Origin: Streptomyces sp. GQFP
Lineage (GTDB): Bacteria; Actinomycetota; Actinomycetes; Streptomycetales; Streptomycetaceae
Reading direction: 5' to 3'
Length of the DNA: 64,000 nucleotides
NCBI RefSeq assembly: GCF_021545335.1
Contig: NZ_CP089312.1
Coordinates: 5,642,001-5,706,000 of the forward strand
Position 1 is the stretch's first letter. Each line of letters begins with the position of its first letter. Positions 55,378 through 63,744 of the stretch are shown here, piece after piece. A model generated the notes under the pieces. The model saw only the letters and a list, made by a program, of their open reading frames with translations. It had not been told where the DNA came from and did no database searches. The position numbers and the translations under genes were made by a program.

Positions 55378-55816
55378 CCCGCAATAGTGCCCCGAGAAGC
55401 GCGGACCTAGTGCGGTTACCGCGCGTATGGGGCCGAGTGAGGTGGGGGAGGAGAGGGAGAGACAGGTTCCGCGGGGGTGTTTTCCGGCCATCGAGGGCTG
55501 GGAAGAGTGGCGTGAGAGGCGCGTCGGAGCGGTGTCTGAGAGGGGCCGGAGTTGCCACAGTTGGATGTCGGTCGTCGTGAACCGTCCCGTCGGTGTGGGC
55601 CCCGGGCGCTGGAGAAGGTAGCGTGCGTAGCGCGCAGTGGCGGTTGTTCTCGGCCGCGCGCCTCTCGGCCATCCCGCAGAATGGATGACGTAGGTGCGCC
55701 CGAGCGCGATCGGGCGCGGACGTCGACGCGGCCCTCTGGTCCGCTCCGTTCGCAACCGTTCGCACCCCGTCGGGACGGGCGCACTCGTGAGACGGCGTAG
55801 GAGAGAAGCGATACCT
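55378..55816. other. Intergenic region between the MFS and DUF3027 genes
   Basis: These 439 bases lie between divergent genes. Open frames exist on both strands, one of 64 codons at 55427, but they are rich in Arg, Gly and Trp, lack ribosome sites and look like chance in high-GC DNA. Promoters of both genes must be here; no clear boxes or strong palindromes seen. Confidence 0.4.
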
Positions 55817-56776
55817 GTGAGCGCAGCGACAACGCGAAGCCGCACCCCCGACCGCCTGTGCGCCGAGGCCGTCGACCTCGCCCGTTCCGCGGCGGAGGAG
55901 GCGGCGGCACCAGGCGTGGTGGGCGAGCACTCGGGCCTGGTGTCCGAGGGCGACCGCGTCGTGACGCACTTCTTCGAGTGCAAGGAGTTCGGCTACCGGG
56001 GCTGGCGCTGGGCGGTGACGGTCGCCCGGGCGTCCCGGGCCAAGCTGGTCACCCTGGACGAGGTGGTCCTCCTCCCCGGCCCGGACGCCCTTCAGGCACC
56101 GGAATGGGTGCCGTGGAGCGAGCGCCTGCGCCCCGGCGACATGGGCCCCGGCGACCTGCTCCCGACGGACGCGGAGGATCTGCGGCTGGAGCCGGGTTAC
56201 TCGGGCGAGGACGAGCCCCTGCCCAACTCGGCGGTCTCGGCGGCCGGTTCGGCGACGGCCGCGGCCTCCGTGGAGCTGGCCGCGGACCTGGCGGACGCCG
56301 AGGACGCGGACATCACGGCGGGCCCACCGTCCGCCTTCACGGTGGTGCCGGCCCGCGGTTCGATCGCGGCGGTGGCGGAGGAACTGGGCATGCGCCGGGC
56401 GCGCGTCCTGTCCCGGTACGGCCTCCACAGCGCCGCGGACCGCTGGGAGGACGCCTACGGCCCCAAGACCCCCATGGCCCAGGCCGCCCCGGCGACCTGC
56501 GTGAGCTGCGGCTTCCTGGTGGCCATCGGCGGCTCCCTCGGCCAGGCGTTCGGCGTCTGCACGAACGAGTTCGCCCCGGCGGACGGCCGCGTGGTCTCCC
56601 TGGCGTACGGCTGCGGCGGCCACTCGGAGGCGGCGGTCATGCCGAAACCTCCGGTCCCGCCGCCGCACGTGATCGACGAGACGATCGTGGACCCGTTCCC
56701 GCTGCGGCCTGCGGCGGATTCGGGTTCGGTGGGCACGGATACGGACGAGGCTGTGGCGGACTTGGGCCACTCGTAG
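55817..56776 (+). CDS. DUF3027 protein
   Basis: This 319-aa protein begins Leu-Cys-Ala-Glu-Ala-Val-Asp-Leu-Ala-Arg, then shows His-Phe-Phe-Glu-Cys-Lys-Glu-Phe-Gly-Tyr-Arg-Gly-Trp-Arg-Trp, the DUF3027 signature. The C-terminal third has Cys-Val-Ser-Cys-Gly with Cys residues further on (Gly-Val-Cys-Thr-Asn, Gly-Cys-Gly-Gly-His), a probable zinc site. GTG start at 55817, GGAGAG about 11 nt upstream. Its function is unknown. The family is usually encoded near the sacsin-type ATPase gene found here at 58293. Confidence 0.87.
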   Translation: MSAATTRSRTPDRLCAEAVDLARSAAEEAAAPGVVGEHSGLVSEGDRVVTHFFECKEFGYRGWRWAVTVARASRAKLVTLDEVVLLPGPDALQAPEWVPWSERLRPGDMGPGDLLPTDAEDLRLEPGYSGEDEPLPNSAVSAAGSATAAASVELAADLADAEDADITAGPPSAFTVVPARGSIAAVAEELGMRRARVLSRYGLHSAADRWEDAYGPKTPMAQAAPATCVSCGFLVAIGGSLGQAFGVCTNEFAPADGRVVSLAYGCGGHSEAAVMPKPPVPPPHVIDETIVDPFPLRPAADSGSVGTDTDEAVADLGHS

Positions 56777-56802
56777 GGCGTGCGGTGGGGGTTTGTGCTT
56801 TT

Positions 56803-56838
56803 AGGGGCGCGGGGAACTGCGCGAGAAACCCCCACCGG
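56803..56838. repeat. Dispersed Streptomyces-type intergenic repeat, copy 2
   Basis: The reverse complement of this stretch matches 167-202 at 33 of 36 positions; the differences cluster in the four bases between the two G-rich halves. It fills the gap between convergent genes, where such repeats usually sit. Confidence 0.65.
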
Positions 56839-56860
56839 CCCGCAGCCAACGAACTACCGA

Positions 56861-57748
56861 TCAGTTCTTACTGCTGTCCACAATCACCGGCGTCCCATTC
56901 GAGTCGGTACCACACGGCACCGCATACACCGGATTAGCCGCAGCCGCCTCCTTGTAAGCCTCCAGGCACTGGTTGTACAGCACCTTGTCGCTCAGAGACT
57001 TCTCCAGGATCTCGTTGGCCCGGGCAATACCCTCCGCCTCGATCCGCTTGCGCTCCGCCTCCGCCTTGGCCGTACGCGCCGCCTCCACGGCCCGCTCGGT
57101 GTCCTGCTCCTGCTGGATCTTCTTGTCGATCTGGTCCTGGAGCTTGTCCGACGGCTTCACATTGCGCAGGTTCACGTTGGTGACGTCGATCCCGCGCGGA
57201 GCCAGCCGCTCCTTGACGAGTGCGGCGATCTCCGAGCCGATCTGCTCGCGGGCGGAGGCGTAACCCTCCTCGCTGGTGTGCTTCGCGAAGACGTTGCGGA
57301 TGATCTCCCGGCTGTCCGGCAGCACCAGCCGCTCCTCGACGGCCTCCTCACTGCCCGCCAGCCGGTACAGCTCGACCGCCTTGGCGGGGATGACGGCCCA
57401 CTTGATCGTGACGTCGGCGTAGAGCACCCCGCCCTGAGAGGAGCGGACCTCGACCACGTCCTTGTCGTACAGGTTGAGGTCCACGGGACGCGTGGAGAAG
57501 GACGTGACCTCGGTGAACGGCGACCTGAACTGGACGCCGGAGTTCAGCGGCTTCCCGATCTTCCCGAAGGTCACCGGCACCCCGACCTCGTAGGCGCTCA
57601 CGACATGGACGCAGGCGAAGACACCGGCCAGCACGGCCCCGACGACGCTGAGCGCGGCCCCGATCCGCCAGCCGCCGGCGTCCCGGCCACGGCCGACGAG
57701 AAACAGCACGACTGCCGCTATGAGCAGCAGGATGGACAGCACGAACAC
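56861..57748 (-). CDS. SPFH/band-7 (prohibitin-like) membrane protein
   Basis: This 295-aa protein has two hydrophobic segments at the N-terminus (about 2-18 and 29-50). The SPFH domain follows (Val-Pro-Val-Thr-Phe-Gly-Lys-Ile-Gly, Ile-Lys-Trp-Ala-Val, Leu-Pro-Asp-Ser-Arg-Glu-Ile-Ile-Arg). A coiled coil of Glu/Ala/Lys/Arg lies at about 205-250. Such proteins form scaffolds at the membrane. The GTG at 57748 has AGGGGGG 4 nt upstream. A perfect inverted repeat lies 20 bp upstream. Confidence 0.92.
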   Translation of the reverse strand: MFVLSILLLIAAVVLFLVGRGRDAGGWRIGAALSVVGAVLAGVFACVHVVSAYEVGVPVTFGKIGKPLNSGVQFRSPFTEVTSFSTRPVDLNLYDKDVVEVRSSQGGVLYADVTIKWAVIPAKAVELYRLAGSEEAVEERLVLPDSREIIRNVFAKHTSEEGYASAREQIGSEIAALVKERLAPRGIDVTNVNLRNVKPSDKLQDQIDKKIQQEQDTERAVEAARTAKAEAERKRIEAEGIARANEILEKSLSDKVLYNQCLEAYKEAAAANPVYAVPCGTDSNGTPVIVDSSKN

Positions 57749-57767
57749 AGAGCCCCCCTGAGCAACA

Positions 57768-57787
57768 GGTACCTGCTACCAGGTACC
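57768..57787. promoter_or_regulatory. Perfect inverted repeat before the SPFH gene
   Basis: GGTACCTG-CTAC-CAGGTACC has 8-bp arms and a 4-nt spacer, 20 bp upstream of the SPFH start codon. It also covers the stop of the AraC fragment. It could be an operator or a short hairpin in the leader. Confidence 0.45.
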
Positions 57788-58165
57788 GGATTCATGGATC
57801 CGCGCCGCCTCGGGCGTGATCCGCAGCGCATCGTAAGGGGTGTCCGGATTTGTGTGGTGGCCGGGAGTCGCCGTCTGCGCCCGATACTGACGGGTGTCGC
57901 GGAGCAGGGTGGCGGCCCGGATCACGCGCCACCAGGTGAGGTACGTCATCGGCGGGCGGCCGACCAGGGCGGTGAACCGGCGGGCCAGGGTGGGCCGGGA
58001 GACGCCCGCCTCCGCGGCCAGGCGGTCGTTGCTCCACGGGGCGGCCGGGTCCGCGTGCATGGCCCGCAGGGCGGCGGCCGTCGCCGGGTCGCCCAGTCCG
58101 ACGGGACGGTGCTGGATTCGCCCTCGGCCCGTGGGCCGAGTGAGGCTCGGTCCTGCCCCGCTCAC
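57776..58165 (-). pseudogene. AraC-family regulator fragment
   Basis: The reverse strand encodes the first helix-turn-helix of an AraC-type activator (Leu-Ala-Ala-Glu-Ala-Gly-Val-Ser-Arg-Pro-Thr-Leu-Ala-Arg-Arg-Phe, then Leu-Val-Gly-Arg-Pro-Pro-Met-Thr-Tyr-Leu) and breaks off at Leu-Leu-Arg-Asp-Thr-Arg. The second helix-turn-helix and the ~200-residue cupin domain are missing. The last ~37 residues are unrelated. A GTG at 58165 with GGAGG 8 nt upstream would still allow a 129-aa product, so a short protein may be made. Confidence 0.7.
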
Positions 58166-58292
58166 CGTGCCCACCTCCTCCCGGTCCGGAGGCCGCCTCT
58201 CTCTGTTCCCCCAGCTCTCACCGACGGGTGGCGGGCGTGCCCTGCGGCGCGCGGTACCTTCTTGCTCACGCCGATGAGGAGAGTGAACGTAC

Positions 58293-61200
58293 GTGAGCAA
58301 GTTCGTGCGGCCAGCAGCTGAGGGCGCGGACCCTTTCGGTACGGCCCGTCTGCGCCGGGGTGTTCTGGACGCCTGGGCGACCAGCCCCGCCCGGTTCCGT
58401 GAGGACGCCAACGCCGAGGAGGATCTCGTCCTCGGCGGGTACCGGGACCGGCTCGTCGTCGAGCTCGCCCAGAACGCCGCAGATGCCGCGGCCAGGGCAG
58501 GCGTACCCGGGCGGCTCCGCCTCACCCTCCGCGACGGCGTCCTCGTCGCCGCCAACACCGGTGCCCCGCTGGACGCCACCGGTGTCGAGTCCCTCTCCAC
58601 GCTGCGGGCCTCCGCCAAGCGGGACACCCAGGACGGCGAGGAGACCGGCGCCGTCGGGCGGTTCGGTGTCGGCTTCGCCGCCGTGCTCGCCGTGAGCGAC
58701 GAGCCCGCCGTCGTCGGACGGCACGGGGGTGTGCGGTGGTCGCTCGCCGAGGCCCGCGAGCTGGCCGCCGAGACCGCCCGGCACAGCCCCGGGCTCGGTG
58801 ACGAGATCCGCCGCCGCGACGGCCATGTGCCCCTGCTCCGGCTGCCGTTCGCCGCCGAGGGCACCGCCCCGGACCCGTACGACACGGCCGTCATCCTCCC
58901 CCTGCGCGACGCCGCCGCCGAGGACCTCGCGGAGCGGCTGCTGAGCGGCGTCGACGACGCGCTGCTCCTGACGTTGCCCGGTCTCGAAGAGGTCGTCATC
59001 GAGGTGGGGGACGAGGTCCCTCGTACGCTGCGGCGAATCACCGATGACAACGCGCTGACCCTCGTGGAGGATTCGCGGGACGGTACGAGCCGTTGGCGTA
59101 CGGTCTCCGCTCACGGGCCCCTGGAATCCGCCCTGTTGGCCGGGCGGCCGGTCGAGGAGCGGCTGCGTCCCTTCTGGTCGGTCACCTGGGCCGTGCCCGT
59201 CGACGCCGACGGCACTCCCGTACCGCCCCGGACCAGCCCCGTCGTGCACGCGCCCACACCGAGCGACGAGCCGCTGGGCGTACCGGCGTTGCTCATCGCC
59301 TCGCTGCCGCTGGACACCGCCCGCCGGCATGCCGCGCCCGGCCCGCTCACCGACTTCCTGGTGCAGCGTGCCGCCGACGCGTACGCCGAACTCCTCGCCG
59401 ACTGGCACCCGGTGGGCGAGGGCATCATCGCCCTCGTGCCCGGCTCGCTCGGCAAGGGCGAGCTGGACGGGCAGTTGCGGCACGCGATCCTGGAACGGCT
59501 GCCGCGAACCGCCTTCCTGCCGCCCGCACTTGACCCGGGCGACGATGACGAACTCCCCTCCGCTCTCCGTCCCCGCGACGCGGAGGTCGTCGAGGGCGCC
59601 GGGGCCGAGACGGTCCGCGTCCTCGCCGAGGTGCTGCCCACGCTGCTGCCCGCCGGGCTCGAACGCCGGGTGGAACTGCGGACGTTGGGCGTCGCCCGGG
59701 TTCCCCTGACCGACGCCGTCGACCGGCTCGCGGGCCTGGAGAAGGCGCCCGAGTGGTGGCACCGGCTGTACGACAGCCTGGCCGGCGTCGACCCCGACCG
59801 GCTGACCGGGCTGCCGGTGCCGCTCGCCGACGGGCGTACGACCATCGGCCCCCGGCAGGTCCTGCTGCCCACGGGTGGTGAGGGGCAAGGGGGCGCCGCT
59901 CCCGAGACCCTCGCCCGGCTCGGCCTCAAGGTCGCCCACCCGGACGCCGCGCATCCCCTGTTGGAGAAGCTGGGCGCTCTTCCGGCCACTCCGCGAGCCG
60001 TCCTCACCACTCCCCAGGTACGGGCCGCCGTCGCCGCCTCCCTCGACGAGGACGCCGTCATGGCGTGGGACGACGAAGACGCCCCGGACGCCGAGGAGTT
60101 GGCCGACACGGTCCTCGCCCTCGTCCGGGACGCGGGCCTCGAACCCGGCGACGAGCCCTGGCTCGGCGCCCTCGCCCTCCCCGACGAGGACGGCGAGCTG
60201 GCCCCCGCCGGTGAACTCGTCCTCCCCGGCAGCCCGTTCGCCGAGGTGATCAGGGAGGGTGAACTGGCGTCGGTGGACGGCGAGTTGGCGGACAGGTGGG
60301 GTGAGCAACCCCTTGCCGCCTGCGGAGTCCTCGCCAACTTCGCCCTCGTCCGTGCCACCGACGTCGTCCTCGACCCGGACGAACTGGAGCCCCGGGACAG
60401 CGACTTCGCCGAACCCGACGATCCCGGCCTGCTCGACGCCGTGGACGTGTGGAGCGAGGACATCCTCGACCGCTTCCCGGACTCGCCGGTGCCGCCCGTC
60501 GCCACGGAACTGGTCGCCGTACGGGACCTGGACCTCGTGGACGAGGACCGCTGGCCCCAGGCCCTCGCCCTCCTCGCCCAGCCGCCGCTGCGGGACGCGA
60601 TCGTCCAGCCGGTGCGGGTCCTGCTGCCCGACGGCACGCATGAACTCGTACGCCCGTACACGGCTTGGTGGTTGCGCGGAAACCCGGTGCTGGACGGGCG
60701 CAGGCCGGCCGGTCTCCTCGCGGCGGGCGGCGACCCGCTCCTCCGGGGCCTGTACGAGGAGGCCGACGCGACCGGGTTCGACGACGAGCAGGTGCTGCGG
60801 GCGCTGGGTGTACGGACGTCGGTGGCCGCGCTCCTCGACGAGCCGGGCGGCGCGGCCGAACTCCTCGACCGCCTCGCCGACCCGGACCGGGACGTGAGCG
60901 GGGTCCAACTGCACGCCCTCTACGGGGCGTTGGCCGACCTTGACCCCGAACAGGTCACGCTGCCCGACGACTTGCGGGCCGTGGTCGACGGGCACGTGGA
61001 GGTGGTGGACGCGGCGGACGCCGTGGTCGTCGACTCACCCGACCTGCTGCCCTTCACGGCGGGGGTCCCGCTGCTCCCCGTACGCCCGGCGCGGGCAGCC
61101 GAACTGGCGGAACTGTTCCAGGTACGGCGGCTCAGCGAGTCGGTGACCGGCGAGGTGACCTCGGAGGGCGCGGAGCACGACGTACCGGAGTCGGTACGGG

Positions 61201-61439
61201 TGCTGCTCGGTCCGGCGACCCCGGCGACGTACGTCGAGCACGAGGAACTGGTCGTCGACGGCGTGGAGCTGGACTGGCGGCGGACACGGGACGGGGTGCT
61301 GCACGCCTCGACCTTGGAGGGCGTCGCGGCGGGCCTCGCCTGGGCGGCCGGGCAGTGGCCGCGCCGGTTCGAGGTGGCGGCGCTGCTGGAGGATCCGTCG
61401 AGGACGACGGAGCTGGCGCGGGACCGCTGGTTCGACTGA
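58293..61439 (+). CDS. Sacsin-type GHKL ATPase-domain protein
   Basis: This 1,048-aa protein has an N-terminal HATPase_c domain of the sacsin/Hsp90 type: the N-box Glu57-Leu-Ala-Gln-Asn61-Ala-Ala-Asp64, a G1-like loop Asn88-Thr-Gly-Ala and a G2 box Gly122-Arg-Phe-Gly-Val-Gly-Phe128. In the usual G1 box an Asp contacts adenine; here that place has Asn, so binding may differ. The remaining ~800 residues are acidic and show no motif I know. The GTG at 58293 has GAGGAG upstream. It is likely linked functionally to DUF3027, and both are conserved in actinobacteria. Confidence 0.87.
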   Translation: MSKFVRPAAEGADPFGTARLRRGVLDAWATSPARFREDANAEEDLVLGGYRDRLVVELAQNAADAAARAGVPGRLRLTLRDGVLVAANTGAPLDATGVESLSTLRASAKRDTQDGEETGAVGRFGVGFAAVLAVSDEPAVVGRHGGVRWSLAEARELAAETARHSPGLGDEIRRRDGHVPLLRLPFAAEGTAPDPYDTAVILPLRDAAAEDLAERLLSGVDDALLLTLPGLEEVVIEVGDEVPRTLRRITDDNALTLVEDSRDGTSRWRTVSAHGPLESALLAGRPVEERLRPFWSVTWAVPVDADGTPVPPRTSPVVHAPTPSDEPLGVPALLIASLPLDTARRHAAPGPLTDFLVQRAADAYAELLADWHPVGEGIIALVPGSLGKGELDGQLRHAILERLPRTAFLPPALDPGDDDELPSALRPRDAEVVEGAGAETVRVLAEVLPTLLPAGLERRVELRTLGVARVPLTDAVDRLAGLEKAPEWWHRLYDSLAGVDPDRLTGLPVPLADGRTTIGPRQVLLPTGGEGQGGAAPETLARLGLKVAHPDAAHPLLEKLGALPATPRAVLTTPQVRAAVAASLDEDAVMAWDDEDAPDAEELADTVLALVRDAGLEPGDEPWLGALALPDEDGELAPAGELVLPGSPFAEVIREGELASVDGELADRWGEQPLAACGVLANFALVRATDVVLDPDELEPRDSDFAEPDDPGLLDAVDVWSEDILDRFPDSPVPPVATELVAVRDLDLVDEDRWPQALALLAQPPLRDAIVQPVRVLLPDGTHELVRPYTAWWLRGNPVLDGRRPAGLLAAGGDPLLRGLYEEADATGFDDEQVLRALGVRTSVAALLDEPGGAAELLDRLADPDRDVSGVQLHALYGALADLDPEQVTLPDDLRAVVDGHVEVVDAADAVVVDSPDLLPFTAGVPLLPVRPARAAELAELFQVRRLSESVTGEVTSEGAEHDVPESVRVLLGPATPATYVEHEELVVDGVELDWRRTRDGVLHASTLEGVAAGLAWAAGQWPRRFEVAALLEDPSRTTELARDRWFD

Positions 61440-61550
61440 GGTGCGGGGGCGGCGGGGTGCTGAGGTAATGCGTACGTAAAATCTGCGCGATCTCCAAAAC
61501 ATCCGCAACTTCCGTACAACCATTCCCATCCGTCACGAATCTGAGCGAGC

Positions 61551-61564
61551 GAGTCAACAGACTC
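61551..61564 (+). promoter_or_regulatory. Leader hairpin of secreted paralogue 1
   Basis: GAGTC-AACA-GACTC is a perfect 5-bp stem, followed by a shared run (GATCA, then GGGTCCAGG-type bases). The same element recurs at 62522 and, with compensating changes, at 63699. It is 98 bp before the ATG, so it is either an operator or an mRNA hairpin. Confidence 0.65.
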
Positions 61565-61661
61565 CAAGATCATTCGGGTCCAGGTGCGACCACGATCCGT
61601 GACGGATGGATTCCGTACGGACGGCCACCGCCGGACCCCCTTTCTCCACTTGGGGAAACGC

Positions 61662-62462
61662 ATGCGCATACGTGCCACTGTGGCCGCCGTGACCGGCGCC
61701 CTGGCTCTCTCCGCCTTTGCCGTCCCGACCGCGCAGGCCGCCGCCGCGGCGGCGCCCGACGTCACCTTCACCAAGGTGACGGTCAACAACGGCAAGCCGA
61801 TCGTCGCCCGCGCCGCGGGGACCACCTCCGTGCCGGTGACGTACACGTTCAAGCACGCCGCCGGCCTCGACATCGGCTCGGACAACCTCCTCACCGGTCC
61901 GGCCCTCTACGTCGGCGCCTCCCTCACCGTGGACAACGTCCGCCTGATCGGCGACGAGCCGGGCACCTGCACGGCCACCTCGTCGACCACCGCCAGCTGC
62001 AAGGGCTTCATCGACCTGCACCCCGGGAGCGAGGGCACGCTCCGGAACACCGACGCCCGTACGTGGAAGGTGGGCGCCATCGCCATCACGGGCGACGAAG
62101 ACGGCGTCAAGATCCAGAGCGGCCTCGGCACCACCCAGATCAAGTTCCACTCCAAGCTCAACACCGACGCCACCCCGGAGCCGGTCAGGAAGGGCGCGAC
62201 CATCACGGTCAAGGGCACCCTGACCCGCGCCAACTGGAACACCAGCAAGTACGGGGGCTACGTCGGCGCCCCGGTCGCGCTCCAGTTCAAGAAGGCGGGC
62301 GCCACCACCTTCACCACCGTCAAGACGGTCAAGACGGGCGCCGCGGGCGCCCTGAAGACGACCGTCAAGGCGTCGGTCGACGGTACGTACCGTTTCGCCT
62401 TCGCGGGCTCGACGACCACCGCGCCGATCACGGCCGTCGGTGACGTCATCGACGTGAAGTAG
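61662..62462 (+). CDS. Secreted beta-rich protein, paralogue 1 of 3
   Basis: This 266-aa precursor has a signal peptide (Met-Arg-Ile-Arg-Ala-Thr-Val-Ala, cleaved after about residue 30 at Ala-Gln-Ala). The mature part is Thr/Val/Lys-rich and beta-type, with two Cys (Gly-Thr-Cys-Thr and Ala-Ser-Cys-Lys). The C-terminal ~90 residues (Thr-Pro-Glu-Pro-Val, Thr-Leu-Thr-Arg-Ala-Asn-Trp, ending Asp-Val-Ile-Asp-Val-Lys) are an Ig-like module shared by paralogue 2. GGGGAA precedes the ATG. Probably a surface or matrix protein; no catalytic motif. Confidence 0.88.
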   Translation: MRIRATVAAVTGALALSAFAVPTAQAAAAAAPDVTFTKVTVNNGKPIVARAAGTTSVPVTYTFKHAAGLDIGSDNLLTGPALYVGASLTVDNVRLIGDEPGTCTATSSTTASCKGFIDLHPGSEGTLRNTDARTWKVGAIAITGDEDGVKIQSGLGTTQIKFHSKLNTDATPEPVRKGATITVKGTLTRANWNTSKYGGYVGAPVALQFKKAGATTFTTVKTVKTGAAGALKTTVKASVDGTYRFAFAGSTTTAPITAVGDVIDVK

Positions 62463-62475
62463 GGACGAGCAACGA

Positions 62476-62510
62476 AGGCCGGTGCCGCCCGGGCTGGGCG
62501 GCACCGGCCT
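62476..62510 (+). terminator. Terminator after paralogue 1
   Basis: AGGCCGGTGCCGCCC (62476-62490) pairs perfectly with 62496-62510 over 15 bp with a 5-nt loop, 14 bp past the stop. So each paralogue has its own transcript. Confidence 0.88.
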
Positions 62511-62521
62511 GTTCAGCGGGC

Positions 62522-62535
62522 GAGTCAACAGACTC
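62522..62535 (+). promoter_or_regulatory. Leader hairpin of secreted paralogue 2
   Basis: GAGTC-AACA-GACTC, identical to the element at 61551, is followed by the same GATCAC-TGGG run. It lies 83 bp before the paralogue 2 start and 12 bp after a terminator, so it must be near or in that gene's own promoter. Confidence 0.65.
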
Positions 62536-62617
62536 GACGATCACTTGGGCCCAGGCGTGACGACGAGCCGCGAGCACGACCACCGTCGGGCCCCCTTCTC
62601 CTACCTGGGGAACACGC

Positions 62618-63547
62618 ATGCGTATACGTGCCACCGTTGCCGCCGTCTCCGGCGCTCTGGCTCTCTCCGCCCTCGCCATGCCGGCCGCGCAGGCCGACGG
62701 TTCGGTGTCCCGGGCCGATGTCGCCAAGGTCCGTGAGGCCGCCGGGCAGGCCGCCTCCGGCAAGTCCGCGTTCAGTGCGTCGGCCGCCGCTGTCGCCGAG
62801 CCGTACGTCCTGGACGCCTCCTTCTCCAACGTCAAGGTCAACAACGGCAGGTCGATCGTGGCGGGCATCAGCGGCAAGCTGACCGTGCCGATCACCTACA
62901 CGCTCACCCACGCCGCCGATGTCGACATCGCCGCCGAGGACTTCTTCACCGACGTCGAGCTGTACTACGGCACGACGTACATCGACTCCGAGTTCGGGCT
63001 GTTCGGCGACGACTGGGCCAGCTGCAAGGCCGTCTCGACGACCGTCGCCAACTGCACCCAGTCCATCGTGATCAGCCCGAGCGAAGACCTGTTCAACGAG
63101 ACCGCCGGGAAGTGGAAGGCGTTCGGGTACGCCGTCGCCCTCAACGGCCAGGACTTCAGCAGCGACGACTTCGACATCACGAAGATCGGGTACGTCGAGA
63201 AGGACGGCCTCGCCGGCCCCAACCTCCTGCGCCACTCCAGGCTGACGGTCAACGCCACCCCGGAGCCGGTGAAGAAGGGCAACACCATCACCGTCACCGG
63301 CAAGCTGACCCGCGCCAACTGGGACGCCGGCAACTACACCGGGTACGCCAGCCAGCCGGTGAAGCTGCAGTTCCGGAAGAACGGGACCAGCACCTACACC
63401 ACCCTCAAGACCATCAAGACGACCACCAAGGGCGACCTGAAGACGACCGTCAAGGCGAACGTCGACGGGTACTTCCGGTACGTCTTCGCGGGCACCGCGA
63501 CCACCGCCGCCCTCGGTTCCGCGACCGACTTCATCGATGTGAAGTAG
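62618..63547 (+). CDS. Secreted beta-rich protein, paralogue 2 of 3
   Basis: This 309-aa precursor has the same signal peptide as paralogue 1 (Met-Arg-Ile-Arg-Ala-Thr-Val-Ala-Ala-Val). A ~35-residue Ala/Ser-rich propeptide-like stretch follows that paralogue 1 lacks, then the shared beta domain (Asn-Val-Lys-Val-Asn-Asn-Gly, two Cys in Ala-Ser-Cys-Lys and Ala-Asn-Cys-Thr) and the C-terminal Ig-like module ending Asp-Phe-Ile-Asp-Val-Lys. GGGGAA precedes the ATG. Confidence 0.88.
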   Translation: MRIRATVAAVSGALALSALAMPAAQADGSVSRADVAKVREAAGQAASGKSAFSASAAAVAEPYVLDASFSNVKVNNGRSIVAGISGKLTVPITYTLTHAADVDIAAEDFFTDVELYYGTTYIDSEFGLFGDDWASCKAVSTTVANCTQSIVISPSEDLFNETAGKWKAFGYAVALNGQDFSSDDFDITKIGYVEKDGLAGPNLLRHSRLTVNATPEPVKKGNTITVTGKLTRANWDAGNYTGYASQPVKLQFRKNGTSTYTTLKTIKTTTKGDLKTTVKANVDGYFRYVFAGTATTAALGSATDFIDVK

Positions 63548-63698
63548 TCAGTGGGTGTGAAGTAGGCGTCGCGCAGTGCTTGTTCCGCCGTCGGTCCCTT
63601 CGTGTTCTCGGGGCCGGCGGCGGGCGTGTGTGCAAGGGGTGCGCAAAATAACGTCACCTCCGCGCAACCAACCACCCCCGCAAGGAATCTGATCATGG

Positions 63699-63712
63699 GG
63701 GCCAACAGGCTC
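63699..63712 (+). promoter_or_regulatory. Leader hairpin of secreted paralogue 3, compensated variant
   Basis: GGGCC-AACA-GGCTC keeps the loop and the pairing of GAGTC-AACA-GACTC. The T-A pair has become C-G and an A-T pair has become a G-T wobble. It is 33 bp before the ATG, because ~50 bp of the leader seen in paralogue 2 are missing. Confidence 0.55.
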
Positions 63713-63744
63713 CACGATCACCTTCTCCTACTTGGGGAACACGC

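Noticed and set aside
55427..55621. 64-codon open frame between the MFS and DUF3027 genes
   Set aside because: Composition is Arg/Gly/Trp-rich, with no ribosome site and no sign of a natural protein.
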